Shown here in pieces: positions 8,793 through 17,648 of a DNA stretch of 64,000 bases; position 1 is the stretch's first letter; each line of letters opens with the position of its first letter. The notes under the pieces are model-generated. The model saw nothing but the letters and a program-made list of their open reading frames with translations, was not told the DNA's origin and did not search any database. Origin of the DNA: Floccifex porci. Its GTDB lineage: Bacteria; Bacillota_I; Bacilli_A; Erysipelotrichales; Erysipelotrichaceae. Where the stretch lies: NCBI RefSeq assembly GCF_009696175.1, contig NZ_VUMM01000001.1:1-64000 (forward strand), given 5' to 3'. The position numbers and the translations under genes are program-made.

Positions 8793-11700
8793 AGCCTATT
8801 TATTTAAAAATGAATTCTTTTGGTTCCTTTGTAGATCAGGAAATCGATTTTAGTCGATTAAAGGAAAACTTATTCCTTATATGTGGCGATACAGGAAGTG
8901 GTAAATCAACCATATTTGATGCCATTGTCTTTGCATTATATGGACAGGCAGGGTCTCAATATCGATCAAAATATAATTTTCAAAGTGAATTTGCACCACT
9001 GGATCTGGTACCGATGGTAAAGTTTGTATTTGAAATTCAACATCAGACATATACAATTGTACGAAAACCAAAACATAAACGATTAAAAAAACGTAAATCC
9101 AGTAAAGAACCATATACTTTTGTGAATGAAACGGTTGAATTATTTTTAGAAAATGGAACGGTACTGAATCAGAAAGAAGCGGATATTGAAATTGAAAAGA
9201 TTGTAGGTCTGACAAAATCTCAATTTATGCAGATTGCCATGATTGCACAAGGAGAGTTCAGAGAGCTTTTAAAATCAGACAGTGATAAGAAAAGAGAAAT
9301 GTTTCGAAAATTGTTTCATACCGAAAAATACAATACTATAATTGAAATTTTAAAAGAAAAATTAACAGCTTTAAATCATCAGTTAAATGAAATGAAAATG
9401 TTTGTCACTTTACAGGTATCACAAATTCAGGGAATGGATTCGAGCCAATATTTTGAAGCTGTAAAAAATGGACAATTATCTTTTCTGGAATCGTTTTTAA
9501 ATGAACTTGAATTAAAATTTGAAAAACAGAAAGAAGAATATGAAGTATCGGTTTTTCATTTAGAAAAAATTTTAAAACAGAAAGAAGAAATAAATACAAA
9601 ATATATAAAAGCCAATACTCTATTTGAATCGTTTCAAAAGTTAGAAAAATCCAAAGAGGAATACAGTCAGTTAATGAATCAGAAAATGGATATGGATCAG
9701 CTGGCTGAAAAAATTCAGAAACTATCTTTCTGTTTTGAGATTCAAAGAGAATACGACTGGCTGATCAGATATCAAAAAGATTTAGAAAAAATTCAGATGG
9801 ATATCCAAAAAGAAGAAAAGAATCTTCCTGTTTTAGAACAGAATTGGAAATATTTAAAAACTGAAAAAGATAAAATTCAACTGGAATATGAACATAATTT
9901 GAAGGTCTATAGTTCTTTTGAACAGAAAAGTTTTAGAATATTAGAAGCATTTGATCATTTAAAAGAATTATATGAAACCATTTCTAAAAAAGAAGAAGAT
10001 TTAAAAAAGAAAAAGGAACAATTCAGACTTCTTGAAAGATCCTGTCAGAAACTGGTTCAGGAACTTGAATATCATGAAAAAATAAAAGAAAAATATAAAG
10101 ATTCACTGGAAAGATACAATGAAAGAAAAGAAAAAATCAATGAAATTCTTGTGATAGAAGACAAAATTAAAGGTTGTCTGTCTTTGGAAGAAGAATACAA
10201 TCAGAAAGAAAAAGAAATATTGAATTATGAAAAGGAAGTTCAGAATTTAAATCGGATCTATCAGAATTCAAAAGAAAAAGCGGATGCGTCTTTTCAGCTT
10301 TATATAGCTTCTCAGGCCGGTATTCTGGCAAAGCATTTAAAGGAGAATGAACCTTGTCCAGTTTGTGGTTCTTTCCATCATCCAAAATTGTGTTCTTTAC
10401 CGGAACAATGGATTTCTAAAGAAAAAATGGATGAAGACAATCAGAAATGTGAACAGCTTAAATCCGAATTATTGAAAAAGGCAGCTTCTTTAAAGGCTTA
10501 TAAAGAAAATTTAAATGAATTGAATCAAAAGATCCAAATAAAATGGAATGAATGCTTTGAAAAGGTACAAATCTATAAAAAAGAAGAAATCCAGTCTTAT
10601 ATTTCAGATACCAGGAAACAGCTGGAAAAGGAAATGGATATAAAAAAGAAAGAATACCAGCAGTATTTGTCTTCGGATCAGAAATGGAATCAATTATTAA
10701 AGAAAAAAGAAGAGGAACAGACAATAAAACAAAATATATCAAATGTTCTTATTTCTTTACGGGAACAGATTCAGTCATTAAATCAGAATGTTCTTTCTAT
10801 TCAAAAAGAAATTAAACCGTATCAATCAAAAGAAGAATTGATTCTAGAAATAAAAGAGAAAAAAGATATATTGGTCAAAAAAGAAAAAGAATATCAGAAT
10901 ATACAGAATCAACTGATGAATTTGCAGAAAGAAAAGATACAGTGTGAGTCTGTTTTAAAGGAAAACCAGAAGAAAGCGATTGATTTAGAATGGGATATGA
11001 AAAAGCAGAAAGAAGTAGTCCATTCTAAATTTGAACAATATAAGATTAAAAAAGAAGATTATCTTAAGTATTTGAAAGAAAATACTAAAGAACAATATGA
11101 AATAGATAAAAAAGAGTGGGAAGCATACAATTCAAAACTTCATTCTTTAGAAACTTTGATTCAATCTTTATCTTATCTGGAAAAAGAAGAAAAGCCAGAT
11201 ATTCAAAAATTAAAGGTAGAATTGGATCGAATTTTTAAGGAAGCAGAAAATCAGATTCAAATTCATCATGAAATGGAAAGAATCGTAAAACAGAATGAAA
11301 ATGTATTCTATCAACTGAAAGAAAATCATCAGAAACGTAATGAAGTAATTTCTTTACAGATGCGCTATGAAAAACTGTATCGAAAATTGTCGGGTACTAT
11401 GTCTAAGGATGCGAAGATGGATATTGAAACATTTGTACAGCGATATTATCTAAAACAGATCCTGGTAAAAGCCAATCGTCGTTTTGAGAAATTAAGTGCG
11501 TATCAGTTTCATCTGGTTTTAAAAGATTTGGATGATTTTGGAAAAGTAAGAAATGAAGGATTGGATCTGATGGTGCATTCTTTGATTACCAATCAGTATC
11601 GGGATGTTTCTTCACTATCTGGAGGAGAATCGTTTATGGCTGCCTTGTCTCTGGCTTTAGGAATGGCCGATCAGATTCAGGAAACTCAGGGAGCTCTGCA

Positions 11701-11908
11701 TTTAAATATGATGTTTATTGATGAAGGATTTGGTTCATTGGATCAGGTTTCTTTACAGCAGGCGATTCGAATCTTAAAAGAAATGGCAACTGAAGAAAAA
11801 TGTATTGGTATTATCAGTCATGTCAGTGAATTGAAAGGGCAGATCGAACAGCAGCTGGTTGTTTCTAAAAATGAAAAAGGAAGTAGAGCAAAATGGCATT
11901 TTGATTAA
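8789..11908 (+). CDS. sbcC: Exonuclease SbcC, SMC-like ATPase subunit
   Basis: Rad50-like ATPase partner of SbcD. The 1039-residue protein has the Walker A motif GDTGSGKSTIF near residue 33, a Q-loop in the MQIAMIAQGEF line, two very long Lys/Glu-rich coiled-coil arms and, between them, the zinc hook CPVC at residues 523-526, through which two complexes join. Near the C-terminus are the ABC signature LSGGESFMAALSLALG, Walker B MFIDEGFGSLD and the H-loop IGIISHVSEL. Length and domain order are those of the family. Coupled to sbcD by a 4-bp overlap. No sign of damage. Confidence 0.95.
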   Translation: MKPIYLKMNSFGSFVDQEIDFSRLKENLFLICGDTGSGKSTIFDAIVFALYGQAGSQYRSKYNFQSEFAPLDLVPMVKFVFEIQHQTYTIVRKPKHKRLKKRKSSKEPYTFVNETVELFLENGTVLNQKEADIEIEKIVGLTKSQFMQIAMIAQGEFRELLKSDSDKKREMFRKLFHTEKYNTIIEILKEKLTALNHQLNEMKMFVTLQVSQIQGMDSSQYFEAVKNGQLSFLESFLNELELKFEKQKEEYEVSVFHLEKILKQKEEINTKYIKANTLFESFQKLEKSKEEYSQLMNQKMDMDQLAEKIQKLSFCFEIQREYDWLIRYQKDLEKIQMDIQKEEKNLPVLEQNWKYLKTEKDKIQLEYEHNLKVYSSFEQKSFRILEAFDHLKELYETISKKEEDLKKKKEQFRLLERSCQKLVQELEYHEKIKEKYKDSLERYNERKEKINEILVIEDKIKGCLSLEEEYNQKEKEILNYEKEVQNLNRIYQNSKEKADASFQLYIASQAGILAKHLKENEPCPVCGSFHHPKLCSLPEQWISKEKMDEDNQKCEQLKSELLKKAASLKAYKENLNELNQKIQIKWNECFEKVQIYKKEEIQSYISDTRKQLEKEMDIKKKEYQQYLSSDQKWNQLLKKKEEEQTIKQNISNVLISLREQIQSLNQNVLSIQKEIKPYQSKEELILEIKEKKDILVKKEKEYQNIQNQLMNLQKEKIQCESVLKENQKKAIDLEWDMKKQKEVVHSKFEQYKIKKEDYLKYLKENTKEQYEIDKKEWEAYNSKLHSLETLIQSLSYLEKEEKPDIQKLKVELDRIFKEAENQIQIHHEMERIVKQNENVFYQLKENHQKRNEVISLQMRYEKLYRKLSGTMSKDAKMDIETFVQRYYLKQILVKANRRFEKLSAYQFHLVLKDLDDFGKVRNEGLDLMVHSLITNQYRDVSSLSGGESFMAALSLALGMADQIQETQGALHLNMMFIDEGFGSLDQVSLQQAIRILKEMATEEKCIGIISHVSELKGQIEQQLVVSKNEKGSRAKWHFD

Positions 11909-11911
11909 AAA

Positions 11912-11934
11912 TGTAAGCGATATCATGATATAAT
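11912..11934 (+). promoter_or_regulatory. Perfect cre site overlapping the promoter of the tandem enoate-reductase genes
   Basis: TGTAAGCGATATCA (11912-11925) fits TGWAANCGNTNWCA at every position. A -10 box TATAAT follows at 11929-11934, so the site lies in the spacer region, where CcpA binding would repress. It is the best of four cre-like sites in the window. The -35 is weak. Confidence 0.65.
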
Positions 11935-11959
11935 GTTTATCAGAAAGAAGGTGTTTTAG

Positions 11960-13876
11960 ATGCGATATGCGTCTTTATTTGAACCAATTCAAATTGGGAA
12001 GACGGTGGTTAAGAACCGAATATTTATGCCACCGGTATCAACCAATTTATGTGCGAAAAATCATTATATCAGTGATGCTTTGATTGAACATTATGCTTCT
12101 CGAGCTAAAGGAGGAGTGGGACTGATCATTACCGAGGTAACGACTATAGAACCTGTCTATACGTATTTACCAGGTGATATTTCCATTTGTGATGACAGTT
12201 ATATTGAGGGATGGAAAAAATTAAGCGATGCCATCCATCAGTATGGAGCAAAAATAATGCCTCAACTGTTTCATCCGGCTTTTATGGCCTTTCCTTTGCC
12301 AGGAACACCACAGCTAGTGGCTCCCAGTAATGTAGGACCTTATTATGCCAAAAGTGCACCAAGAGCATTAAGTATTGAAGAAATCCATACACTGGTAAAA
12401 CAGTTTGGCCAGGCGGCCAGACGTGCCCAGATTGCCGGATGTGATGGGGTTGAAGTTCATGCGGCTCATGCGCATGGTTTATTGGGAGGATTTTTAACGC
12501 CTTTATACAATAAAAGATGCGATGAGTATGGAGGTGATATTAATGGTCGATTAAAAATCACATTAGAAGTTATTGAAGAAATTCGTAGACAATGTGGAGA
12601 TGATTTTATCATTGATGTACGTATTTCCGGAGATGAATACAGTGATGGTGGTTTAAATATTAATGATATGATCTATGTCTGTAAACAGCTGGAAAAAGCA
12701 GGTGTTGATTTTATTCACTGTTCAGGTGGAAATACAATCAAAAGAGGATCCAGTATGCCAGCTCCAGGAACAAAACAGGGCTCTCATTGTTTACTGAGTG
12801 AAGAATTGAAGAAATATATACATATTCCTGTATCGACAGTAGGAAGAATTAATGAACCATGGATTGCCAATGAACTGATTGAAAATGGCAAAGCCGATAT
12901 ATGTATGATGGGACGTGCCAATTTATGTGACAGTGAATTTGCCAATAAAGCCATGAACAATCGGGAAGATGAAATTCGTCCATGTATTGGCTGTGGTCGC
13001 TGTTTAACAGGCGTCATGTTTGGAAAACCGGTTGGCTGCACAGTCAATCCTTCGGTAGAATCCAATGTGATCGAAAAAGCAGAAGAAAAGAAAAAAGTAC
13101 TTGTGATTGGTGGAGGTCCAGCTGGAATGGAGGCAGCTTATGTTGCCAGTCAAAGAGGACATGAAGTGATTCTTTGTGAAAAAGAAAGTGAATTAGGAGG
13201 ACTTCTTCGTTTAGCTTGTGTACCAATCGCAAAACAGGATCTATCCAAAGTCATTAAATTCATGATCACAAGATTAAAGAAGACAGATGTAGACATTCGT
13301 CTGAATTGTGAAATCACTAGTGAAATGCTGGAAAATGAATTTAAAGATTATATTGTATTGGGAACAACGGGGGCTAAACCAAGAATTATAGATGCCTTTA
13401 CTTCCTTTAAATCCACAATGACAGCCGATGATATTTTGGCAGGTCGTAAAGTCACTGGAAGAAATGTTGTGATCATAGGTGGAGGAAGTGTAGGTTGTGA
13501 AACAGCCGATTATCTGGCTCCGCTGGTAAATGACTTATTCCCGGCAAATCGCAATGTCACAATACTGGAAATGACAAATGCTCTGATGACGGGTGAAGGT
13601 GGAGCTGCCAAAAGTGTTTTGACACGTCGATTGATGGAAAAAGGAGTTCGTATTGAATTCAATGCGAAAGTAGAACGTGTTGATTCCGATCACATTTATT
13701 ATTCTCAGAATGGAAAAGAACATGTGATAAGTGATGCGGATACATTGGTATTTGCTACAGGATATGTTCCAGTTCCAATTCAAAACGATCGCATTGTACA
13801 AATTGGAGATTGTGATTCAGTAGGAAATTTAAAAGATGCGATCTCATCTGCCTATCAGGCAACAATACATTTATAA
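11960..13876 (+). CDS. FAD/FMN/[4Fe-4S] enoate-reductase-type oxidoreductase (FadH/BaiCD-like)
   Basis: A 638-residue flavoenzyme of the old-yellow-enzyme plus pyridine-nucleotide-reductase type (2,4-dienoyl-CoA reductase, 2-enoate reductase, BaiCD). Residues 1-330 form the TIM barrel with VEVHAAHAHGLLGGFLTP and DEYGG. The cluster cysteines follow in CIGCGRC plus a fourth Cys 12 residues on. Residues from about 375 hold an FAD motif (VIGGGPAGMEAAYVA) and a second dinucleotide motif (VIIGGGSVGCETA). Such enzymes reduce activated C=C bonds (enoates, dienoyl-CoA, 3-oxo-delta4 steroids) with NAD(P)H. The substrate cannot be read from sequence. It is the first of a tandem pair, 11 bp from its homologue, with a perfect cre site in the promoter. 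Confidence 0.88.
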   Translation: MRYASLFEPIQIGKTVVKNRIFMPPVSTNLCAKNHYISDALIEHYASRAKGGVGLIITEVTTIEPVYTYLPGDISICDDSYIEGWKKLSDAIHQYGAKIMPQLFHPAFMAFPLPGTPQLVAPSNVGPYYAKSAPRALSIEEIHTLVKQFGQAARRAQIAGCDGVEVHAAHAHGLLGGFLTPLYNKRCDEYGGDINGRLKITLEVIEEIRRQCGDDFIIDVRISGDEYSDGGLNINDMIYVCKQLEKAGVDFIHCSGGNTIKRGSSMPAPGTKQGSHCLLSEELKKYIHIPVSTVGRINEPWIANELIENGKADICMMGRANLCDSEFANKAMNNREDEIRPCIGCGRCLTGVMFGKPVGCTVNPSVESNVIEKAEEKKKVLVIGGGPAGMEAAYVASQRGHEVILCEKESELGGLLRLACVPIAKQDLSKVIKFMITRLKKTDVDIRLNCEITSEMLENEFKDYIVLGTTGAKPRIIDAFTSFKSTMTADDILAGRKVTGRNVVIIGGGSVGCETADYLAPLVNDLFPANRNVTILEMTNALMTGEGGAAKSVLTRRLMEKGVRIEFNAKVERVDSDHIYYSQNGKEHVISDADTLVFATGYVPVPIQNDRIVQIGDCDSVGNLKDAISSAYQATIHL

Positions 13877-13887
13877 AAGGAGAAAAT

Positions 13888-15900
13888 ATGTCAAAAGAAT
13901 CTGTATTATTACAACCATTAAAAGTGGGTAAAATGATTTTAAAAAATCGTATTATGTTTCCACCTCTAACAACAGGTTATGAAGAAAGAGATGGTTCCAT
14001 TGGACCAAGAAGTTTTGAATTCTATAAACGCCTGGCAAAAGGTGGGGCTGCTTATGTTGTCATTGGTGATGTGGCTCCTGTCAATACCGCCAGTCCAACT
14101 CCAAAGCTGTATGATGAAAGACAGATTCCTACATTTAAAAAATTAGCTGATGCGCTTCATGATTACGATTGTAAACTGGCATTACAGTTATTCCATCCAG
14201 AATATGATGTTCCAGGTGTTGGAAAAATGATCATGCAGGCAAGACAGGCAGGAATGCTGGCTCAAAAAGCTAAACAGGAAGGCAATATGGAACTGTTTGC
14301 CCAGAAGATGGAAGAAAGTCAGAGAGTCACAAAAGAAGCGTACGCAAAACTTCATCATGACATGAAATTTTTTGTGAGCGAATGTTCGCATGAACAGCTT
14401 AATGAAATAAAAGAAGCCATTGCACGCAGTGCAAAAATGGCTCAGCTTGCAGGAGTGGATGCCATTGAAGTGCATGGAGACCGTTTACTGGGGTCTTTAT
14501 GTTCAACGATTTTAAATCATAGAAAGGATGAATATGGAGGAAGCTTAGAAAATCGTACTCGATATGCATTAGAAGTTGTTCAGGCAATCAAAGAAGCAGC
14601 TCCAGATTTGACCATTGAATATAAACTTCCAATCATCACTATAAATCCAGATGGATCGTATCGTGGAAAAGGTGGTTTACTGGAAGAAGAAGCCTATATT
14701 TTTGCACAAATGTTGGAAAAAGCCGGTGTGGAAATGATTCAGGTAGCCCAGGCAAATCATACTGGAAATATGGGAGATACAATACCTCCTATGGGTTCTG
14801 TACCATACAACTGGACTTTACCAGTGGCAAAAAAAGTAAAACAGCTGGTATCCATTCCGGTTGCGACTGTAGGTCGTGTGGTATCTGTTGAAGCAGGAGA
14901 AAAAATTGTTTCAGATGGACAGGCAGATATTGTTGGATATGGACGTTCTTTATTAACTGATCCAGATATAGCTATAAAAATTGAAAAAGATGAACCAGTA
15001 CGCGAATGTCTGAACTGCAACAAAGGATGTGTAGATGCCATCCAGAATCGTAAATACATTTCATGTGTTCTAAATGCTGAAAATGGGGATGAAGCCACAA
15101 TTTACATTAAACCAAATGATACAAGTAAAAATATTGCCGTTGTAGGTGGAGGAATTGCTGGATGTGAAGCAGCAAGAGTTCTGGCAAAACGAAATCATAA
15201 GGTCACATTGTTTGAAGCCACTTCTAAATTAGGTGGCCAGATCAATCTGGCAAGCATTCCACCTAGAAAAATGGAAATTCTTCGTTCAATAAAATATTTT
15301 GAAAAAATTCTACCTTCTTTAAATGTGAACATTCAATATAATACAAAACCAGATTCAGATACTTTAAATCAGTATGATGAAGTCATTGTTGCTATTGGTG
15401 CTTCCAACTTTATGCTTCCTTTATCCGGAAATACAGATTATGTTGTATCCAGCTGGGATGTACTGGAAGGAAATGTGGAAGTAAAAGGTAAAGTGGCTGT
15501 AATTGGTGGTGGACTGGTTGGAACAGAAACCGCTGAATATCTGGCCGAAAAAGGATGCGAAGTATCCATTATTGAAATGACCGATAAAATTGCAGCACAG
15601 GAATCCGGAACGATATTACCTCTGATCCAGGAAGACTTTAAGAAATATAACGTTAAAGAATATGTAAGTACGAAAGTTTGTGGATTATCCGAAGATGGAA
15701 AAACAATTTACGCAAACAATCCAGATCCTGTTGAAATTCAGGCCGATGCCATTGTAATGGCGGTAGGTTCGAAAAAACTATTATTTGATGAAACAGGAAT
15801 CAATGTTCCGGTTCATTATGTAGGAGACTGTTCAAACAAACAGACTGCGGATATTGCCAGTGCCATTCGTAGTGCTTACCATTGTGCAAATGAAATCTAA
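13888..15900 (+). CDS. Second enoate-reductase-type FAD/FMN/[4Fe-4S] oxidoreductase (BaiH/FadH-like)
   Basis: A 670-residue homologue of the preceding gene with the same layout: barrel (KNRIMFPPLTTGYEE, then DEYGGSLENR), cluster cysteines CLNCNKGC plus a fourth Cys 12 residues on, FAD motif VVGGGIAGCEAARVL and NAD motif VIGGGLVGTETAEYL. It differs at the barrel active site. The first protein has HAAHAHG; this one has VHGDRLLGSL, lacking the second His pair. It also has an insertion of about 55 residues (about residues 110-165, Met/Lys/Glu-rich) between strands. The pair may therefore have different substrates or act as the two BaiCD/BaiH-like stereo-types; this is inference. Good ribosome site AAGGAG. 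A terminator follows. Confidence 0.87.
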   Translation: MSKESVLLQPLKVGKMILKNRIMFPPLTTGYEERDGSIGPRSFEFYKRLAKGGAAYVVIGDVAPVNTASPTPKLYDERQIPTFKKLADALHDYDCKLALQLFHPEYDVPGVGKMIMQARQAGMLAQKAKQEGNMELFAQKMEESQRVTKEAYAKLHHDMKFFVSECSHEQLNEIKEAIARSAKMAQLAGVDAIEVHGDRLLGSLCSTILNHRKDEYGGSLENRTRYALEVVQAIKEAAPDLTIEYKLPIITINPDGSYRGKGGLLEEEAYIFAQMLEKAGVEMIQVAQANHTGNMGDTIPPMGSVPYNWTLPVAKKVKQLVSIPVATVGRVVSVEAGEKIVSDGQADIVGYGRSLLTDPDIAIKIEKDEPVRECLNCNKGCVDAIQNRKYISCVLNAENGDEATIYIKPNDTSKNIAVVGGGIAGCEAARVLAKRNHKVTLFEATSKLGGQINLASIPPRKMEILRSIKYFEKILPSLNVNIQYNTKPDSDTLNQYDEVIVAIGASNFMLPLSGNTDYVVSSWDVLEGNVEVKGKVAVIGGGLVGTETAEYLAEKGCEVSIIEMTDKIAAQESGTILPLIQEDFKKYNVKEYVSTKVCGLSEDGKTIYANNPDPVEIQADAIVMAVGSKKLLFDETGINVPVHYVGDCSNKQTADIASAIRSAYHCANEI

Positions 15901-15902
15901 TC

Positions 15903-15933
15903 AAAGAATGATCCATAGTGATCATTCTTTTTT
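15903..15933 (+). terminator. Rho-independent terminator after the enoate-reductase pair
   Basis: Perfect 11-bp stem AAAGAATGATC/GATCATTCTTT, 6-nt loop, six-T run. Confidence 0.9.
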
Positions 15934-16122
15934 GTCAGATTTACCAAAATTTAAACCAATCAGGACAGTATGCTTTTATAATTTCTTTTTTGTTTTATAA
16001 TGTAGACAAGAAAAGAACTAAAGCCATTAGTTCTTGTATCAGTAGAACTCTCTGAAACAAAAAATAAAAACTGATACAAAATAATCCTCCAGAAAATTTG
16101 CAGAACAAAAGAGAAAGAAGGA

Positions 16123-16161
16123 ATGATGCCAATGGACACATTAGAAAAAAGCGATTCATAA
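16123..16161 (+). CDS. Possible 12-residue small ORF inside the candidate RNA
   Basis: ATG ATG CCA ATG ... TAA encodes MMPMDTLEKSDS, preceded at 5 nt by an AAGAAGGA ribosome-like site and followed at once by a terminator stem. The peptide is acidic and not hydrophobic, so not a typical type I toxin. It has no repeated regulatory codons such as those of attenuator peptides. Expression is unproven. Confidence 0.3.
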   Translation: MMPMDTLEKSDS

Positions 16162-16162
16162 T

Positions 16163-16200
16163 AAGACGAACTGATTGGTAAAATAGTTGGTTCGTCTTTT
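16163..16200 (+). terminator. Terminator of the candidate small transcript
   Basis: 9-bp stem AAGACGAAC (16163-16171) with GTTCGTCTT (16190-16198), 18-nt loop, T-run. It stops transcription before the next promoter. Confidence 0.75.
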
Positions 16201-16219
16201 ATGTTTTTTAAATATGTCG

Positions 16220-16233
16220 TGAAAAGGCTTACA
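16220..16233 (+). promoter_or_regulatory. cre-like site upstream of the hypothetical gene at 16269
   Basis: TGAAAAGGCTTACA differs from TGWAANCGNTNWCA at a single position (G for the first C of CG). TATATT-like -10 sequences follow at 16242-16252, so it sits in the promoter region. Confidence 0.5.
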
Positions 16234-16268
16234 TTTCATGATATATTATATTAGAAAAGAGGAGCAGT

Positions 16269-16745
16269 ATGATTTTTACAAATTTATTTAAAATAAGTGA
16301 TTTTGAACCAGTGGATTTAAATGAAAGATTTGTTGTGAATCTATACAATCGTTGTCTGCCAACATCAACCACAACCGATTATGAACCGTCTACATTAATC
16401 GCAAAACCAAATTATTTTAATGTAGTGGATCGTTTACAGTTTGATAAACATAAACTAAAGAAAGAAAAAAAGACAATTATGTATTTAATGGGACAGTTAA
16501 GAGACGTTCATAAACATAAATATCTGGTACTGGACCATTCTATATTGAAATATGATGGAACACAGTGGACACAAAATCGTGATGCAGAACTGGCACTTCT
16601 TCATTTATGTAAAGCTTGTGATCTTATAGAACCTTTTGATGTTGGGAAAAGAGGGTTAATGTCTTATTATCATAAAGATATTATTCCAACTTTAACTCCA
16701 GAAGATAAAAATTTTAAATCCTGGTATAAGAAACAATTTGGGTGA
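16269..16745 (+). CDS. Conserved-looking protein of unknown function, 158 aa
   Basis: I do not recognise a family. The protein is soluble-looking, with no signal peptide or membrane segment. It is rich in Lys, Asp, Tyr and Leu, and has His/Tyr-containing stretches such as DVHKHKYLVLDHSILKYDG and a C-terminal YYHKDIIPTLTPEDK. A strong ribosome site (AGAGGAG) precedes the ATG, and it has its own promoter with a cre-like site and its own terminator, so it is very likely a real gene. Possible catabolite regulation hints at a carbon-metabolic or stationary-phase role; this is speculation. Confidence 0.7.
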   Translation: MIFTNLFKISDFEPVDLNERFVVNLYNRCLPTSTTTDYEPSTLIAKPNYFNVVDRLQFDKHKLKKEKKTIMYLMGQLRDVHKHKYLVLDHSILKYDGTQWTQNRDAELALLHLCKACDLIEPFDVGKRGLMSYYHKDIIPTLTPEDKNFKSWYKKQFG

Positions 16746-16763
16746 TTTTTATCACCTTTTTTT
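16740..16763 (+). terminator. Terminator after the 158-aa gene
   Basis: Stem GGTGAT/ATCACC with TTTT loop followed by seven T; it overlaps the stop codon of the preceding gene. Confidence 0.8.
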
Positions 16764-16776
16764 ATACAATATATCT

Positions 16777-17586
16777 ATGATCAAAAGAATATATATAGAA
16801 ATCACAAATCAATGCAATTTAAGATGTTCTTTCTGTGACTTTCATCATAGAGAAATAAAAGAGATGAATTTAGATGAGTTTGAAATCATACTGAAAGAGA
16901 TTCAACCCATTACTTCTTTTATTTATCTGCATGTACAGGGAGAACCATTCTGTCATAGTCAATGGGATAAAATTCTGAACTTATGTGAAAACTATAATAT
17001 GAAAGTTCATATTGTGACCAATGGATTATTGTTGCCAGAGACACTATCTTATTCCTGTATTCGAAAAGTATCCATATCCATTCATTCGATTGATGAACAC
17101 AATTATGATACCAAATTATATATGAATCGTATTTATCAATTTATCAAAAACAATCATTCTAAATATTATATAGATTTAAGATTCTGGGTTATCGATCGTT
17201 TAAAAGAAAAATCAAAATTCTGTTTAGACTATTTAAAGAAAGAATTTGAATTTGAAATCACAAAAAAGAAACAGTCATATCGAATTTATGAAAATACATT
17301 TGTTTCGTTTGCCTCTTCTTTTGAATGGCCAGATACAGCCAATAATGAGGTAAAACAGGGAACATGCAAAGGGGCTAAAAATATGCTGGCTATTTTAAGT
17401 GATGGACAGGTAACAATCTGTTGTCTGGATAATCATGGTTCCATTCATTTAGGAAATATTTTTGAAACTTCTTTAAAACAAATACTGGCTTCTTCTTATT
17501 ATCAAAGTATAATTAACGGATTCAATGAAAATAAATGCATTGCACAATTGTGTCAGAAATGTACTTATCGGAACCGATTTCGATAG
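16777..17586 (+). CDS. Radical SAM / SPASM-domain protein
   Basis: A 269-residue protein with the radical-SAM cluster motif CNLRCSFC (CxxxCxxC) near residue 12, a glycine/Glu SAM line VQGEPFCH, and a C-terminal region with CC after VTI and a final C-x4-C-x2-C (CIAQLCQKC), typical of SPASM auxiliary-cluster proteins. These modify peptides or act in cofactor or RiPP maturation; no precursor peptide is apparent nearby, although the 12-codon ORF at 16123 is within 700 bp. The frame opens earlier with a TTG at 16738, but the ATG at 16777 fits family starts. There is no ribosome site before it, and a TATACAAT-like -10 lies only 9-14 nt upstream, so the mRNA may be leaderless. Confidence 0.8.
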   Translation: MIKRIYIEITNQCNLRCSFCDFHHREIKEMNLDEFEIILKEIQPITSFIYLHVQGEPFCHSQWDKILNLCENYNMKVHIVTNGLLLPETLSYSCIRKVSISIHSIDEHNYDTKLYMNRIYQFIKNNHSKYYIDLRFWVIDRLKEKSKFCLDYLKKEFEFEITKKKQSYRIYENTFVSFASSFEWPDTANNEVKQGTCKGAKNMLAILSDGQVTICCLDNHGSIHLGNIFETSLKQILASSYYQSIINGFNENKCIAQLCQKCTYRNRFR

Positions 17587-17602
17587 GTACATTTCTTTTT
17601 TT
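17555..17602 (+). terminator. Terminator at the end of the radical SAM gene
   Basis: Long stem AGAAATGTACTTATCG (17555-17570) with CGATAGGTACATTTCT (17581-17596), one G-T pair, then a T-run; the left arm lies inside the CDS. Confidence 0.85.
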
Positions 17603-17629
17603 GCATAATGAACAAGATTTCGTTATAAT
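17601..17629 (+). promoter_or_regulatory. Promoter of the 4,6-dehydratase gene
   Basis: TTGCAT (17601-17606), 17-bp spacer, TATAAT (17624-17629), about 20 nt before the ATG. Confidence 0.65.
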
Positions 17630-17648
17630 AATTTTGTTGGTGATTTAA

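Larger units (their letters stand above)
15996..16200 (+). ncRNA. Candidate small structured transcript with a 12-codon ORF
   Basis: The 335-bp gap between two genes looks like its own transcription unit. A TATAAT box (15996-16001) is followed by a 9-bp hairpin AAGAACTAA/TTAGTTCTT, an 8-bp long-range pairing GTATCAGT...ACTGATAC, and a ribosome-like AGAAGGA before the short ORF ATG 16123 to TAA 16161 (MMPMDTLEKSDS). It ends in a stem AAGACGAAC/GTTCGTCTT with a T-run (16163-16200). I do not recognise a known RNA family; it is not obviously 6S (no closing stem), T-box, tmRNA or SRP RNA. It may be a trans-acting RNA, a leader peptide gene or a tiny protein. Confidence 0.45.

Noticed and set aside
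16005-16205. 6S RNA as identity of the small transcript
   Set aside because: The 5' and 3' ends do not pair into a long closing stem, and the 3' end forms its own terminator hairpin.
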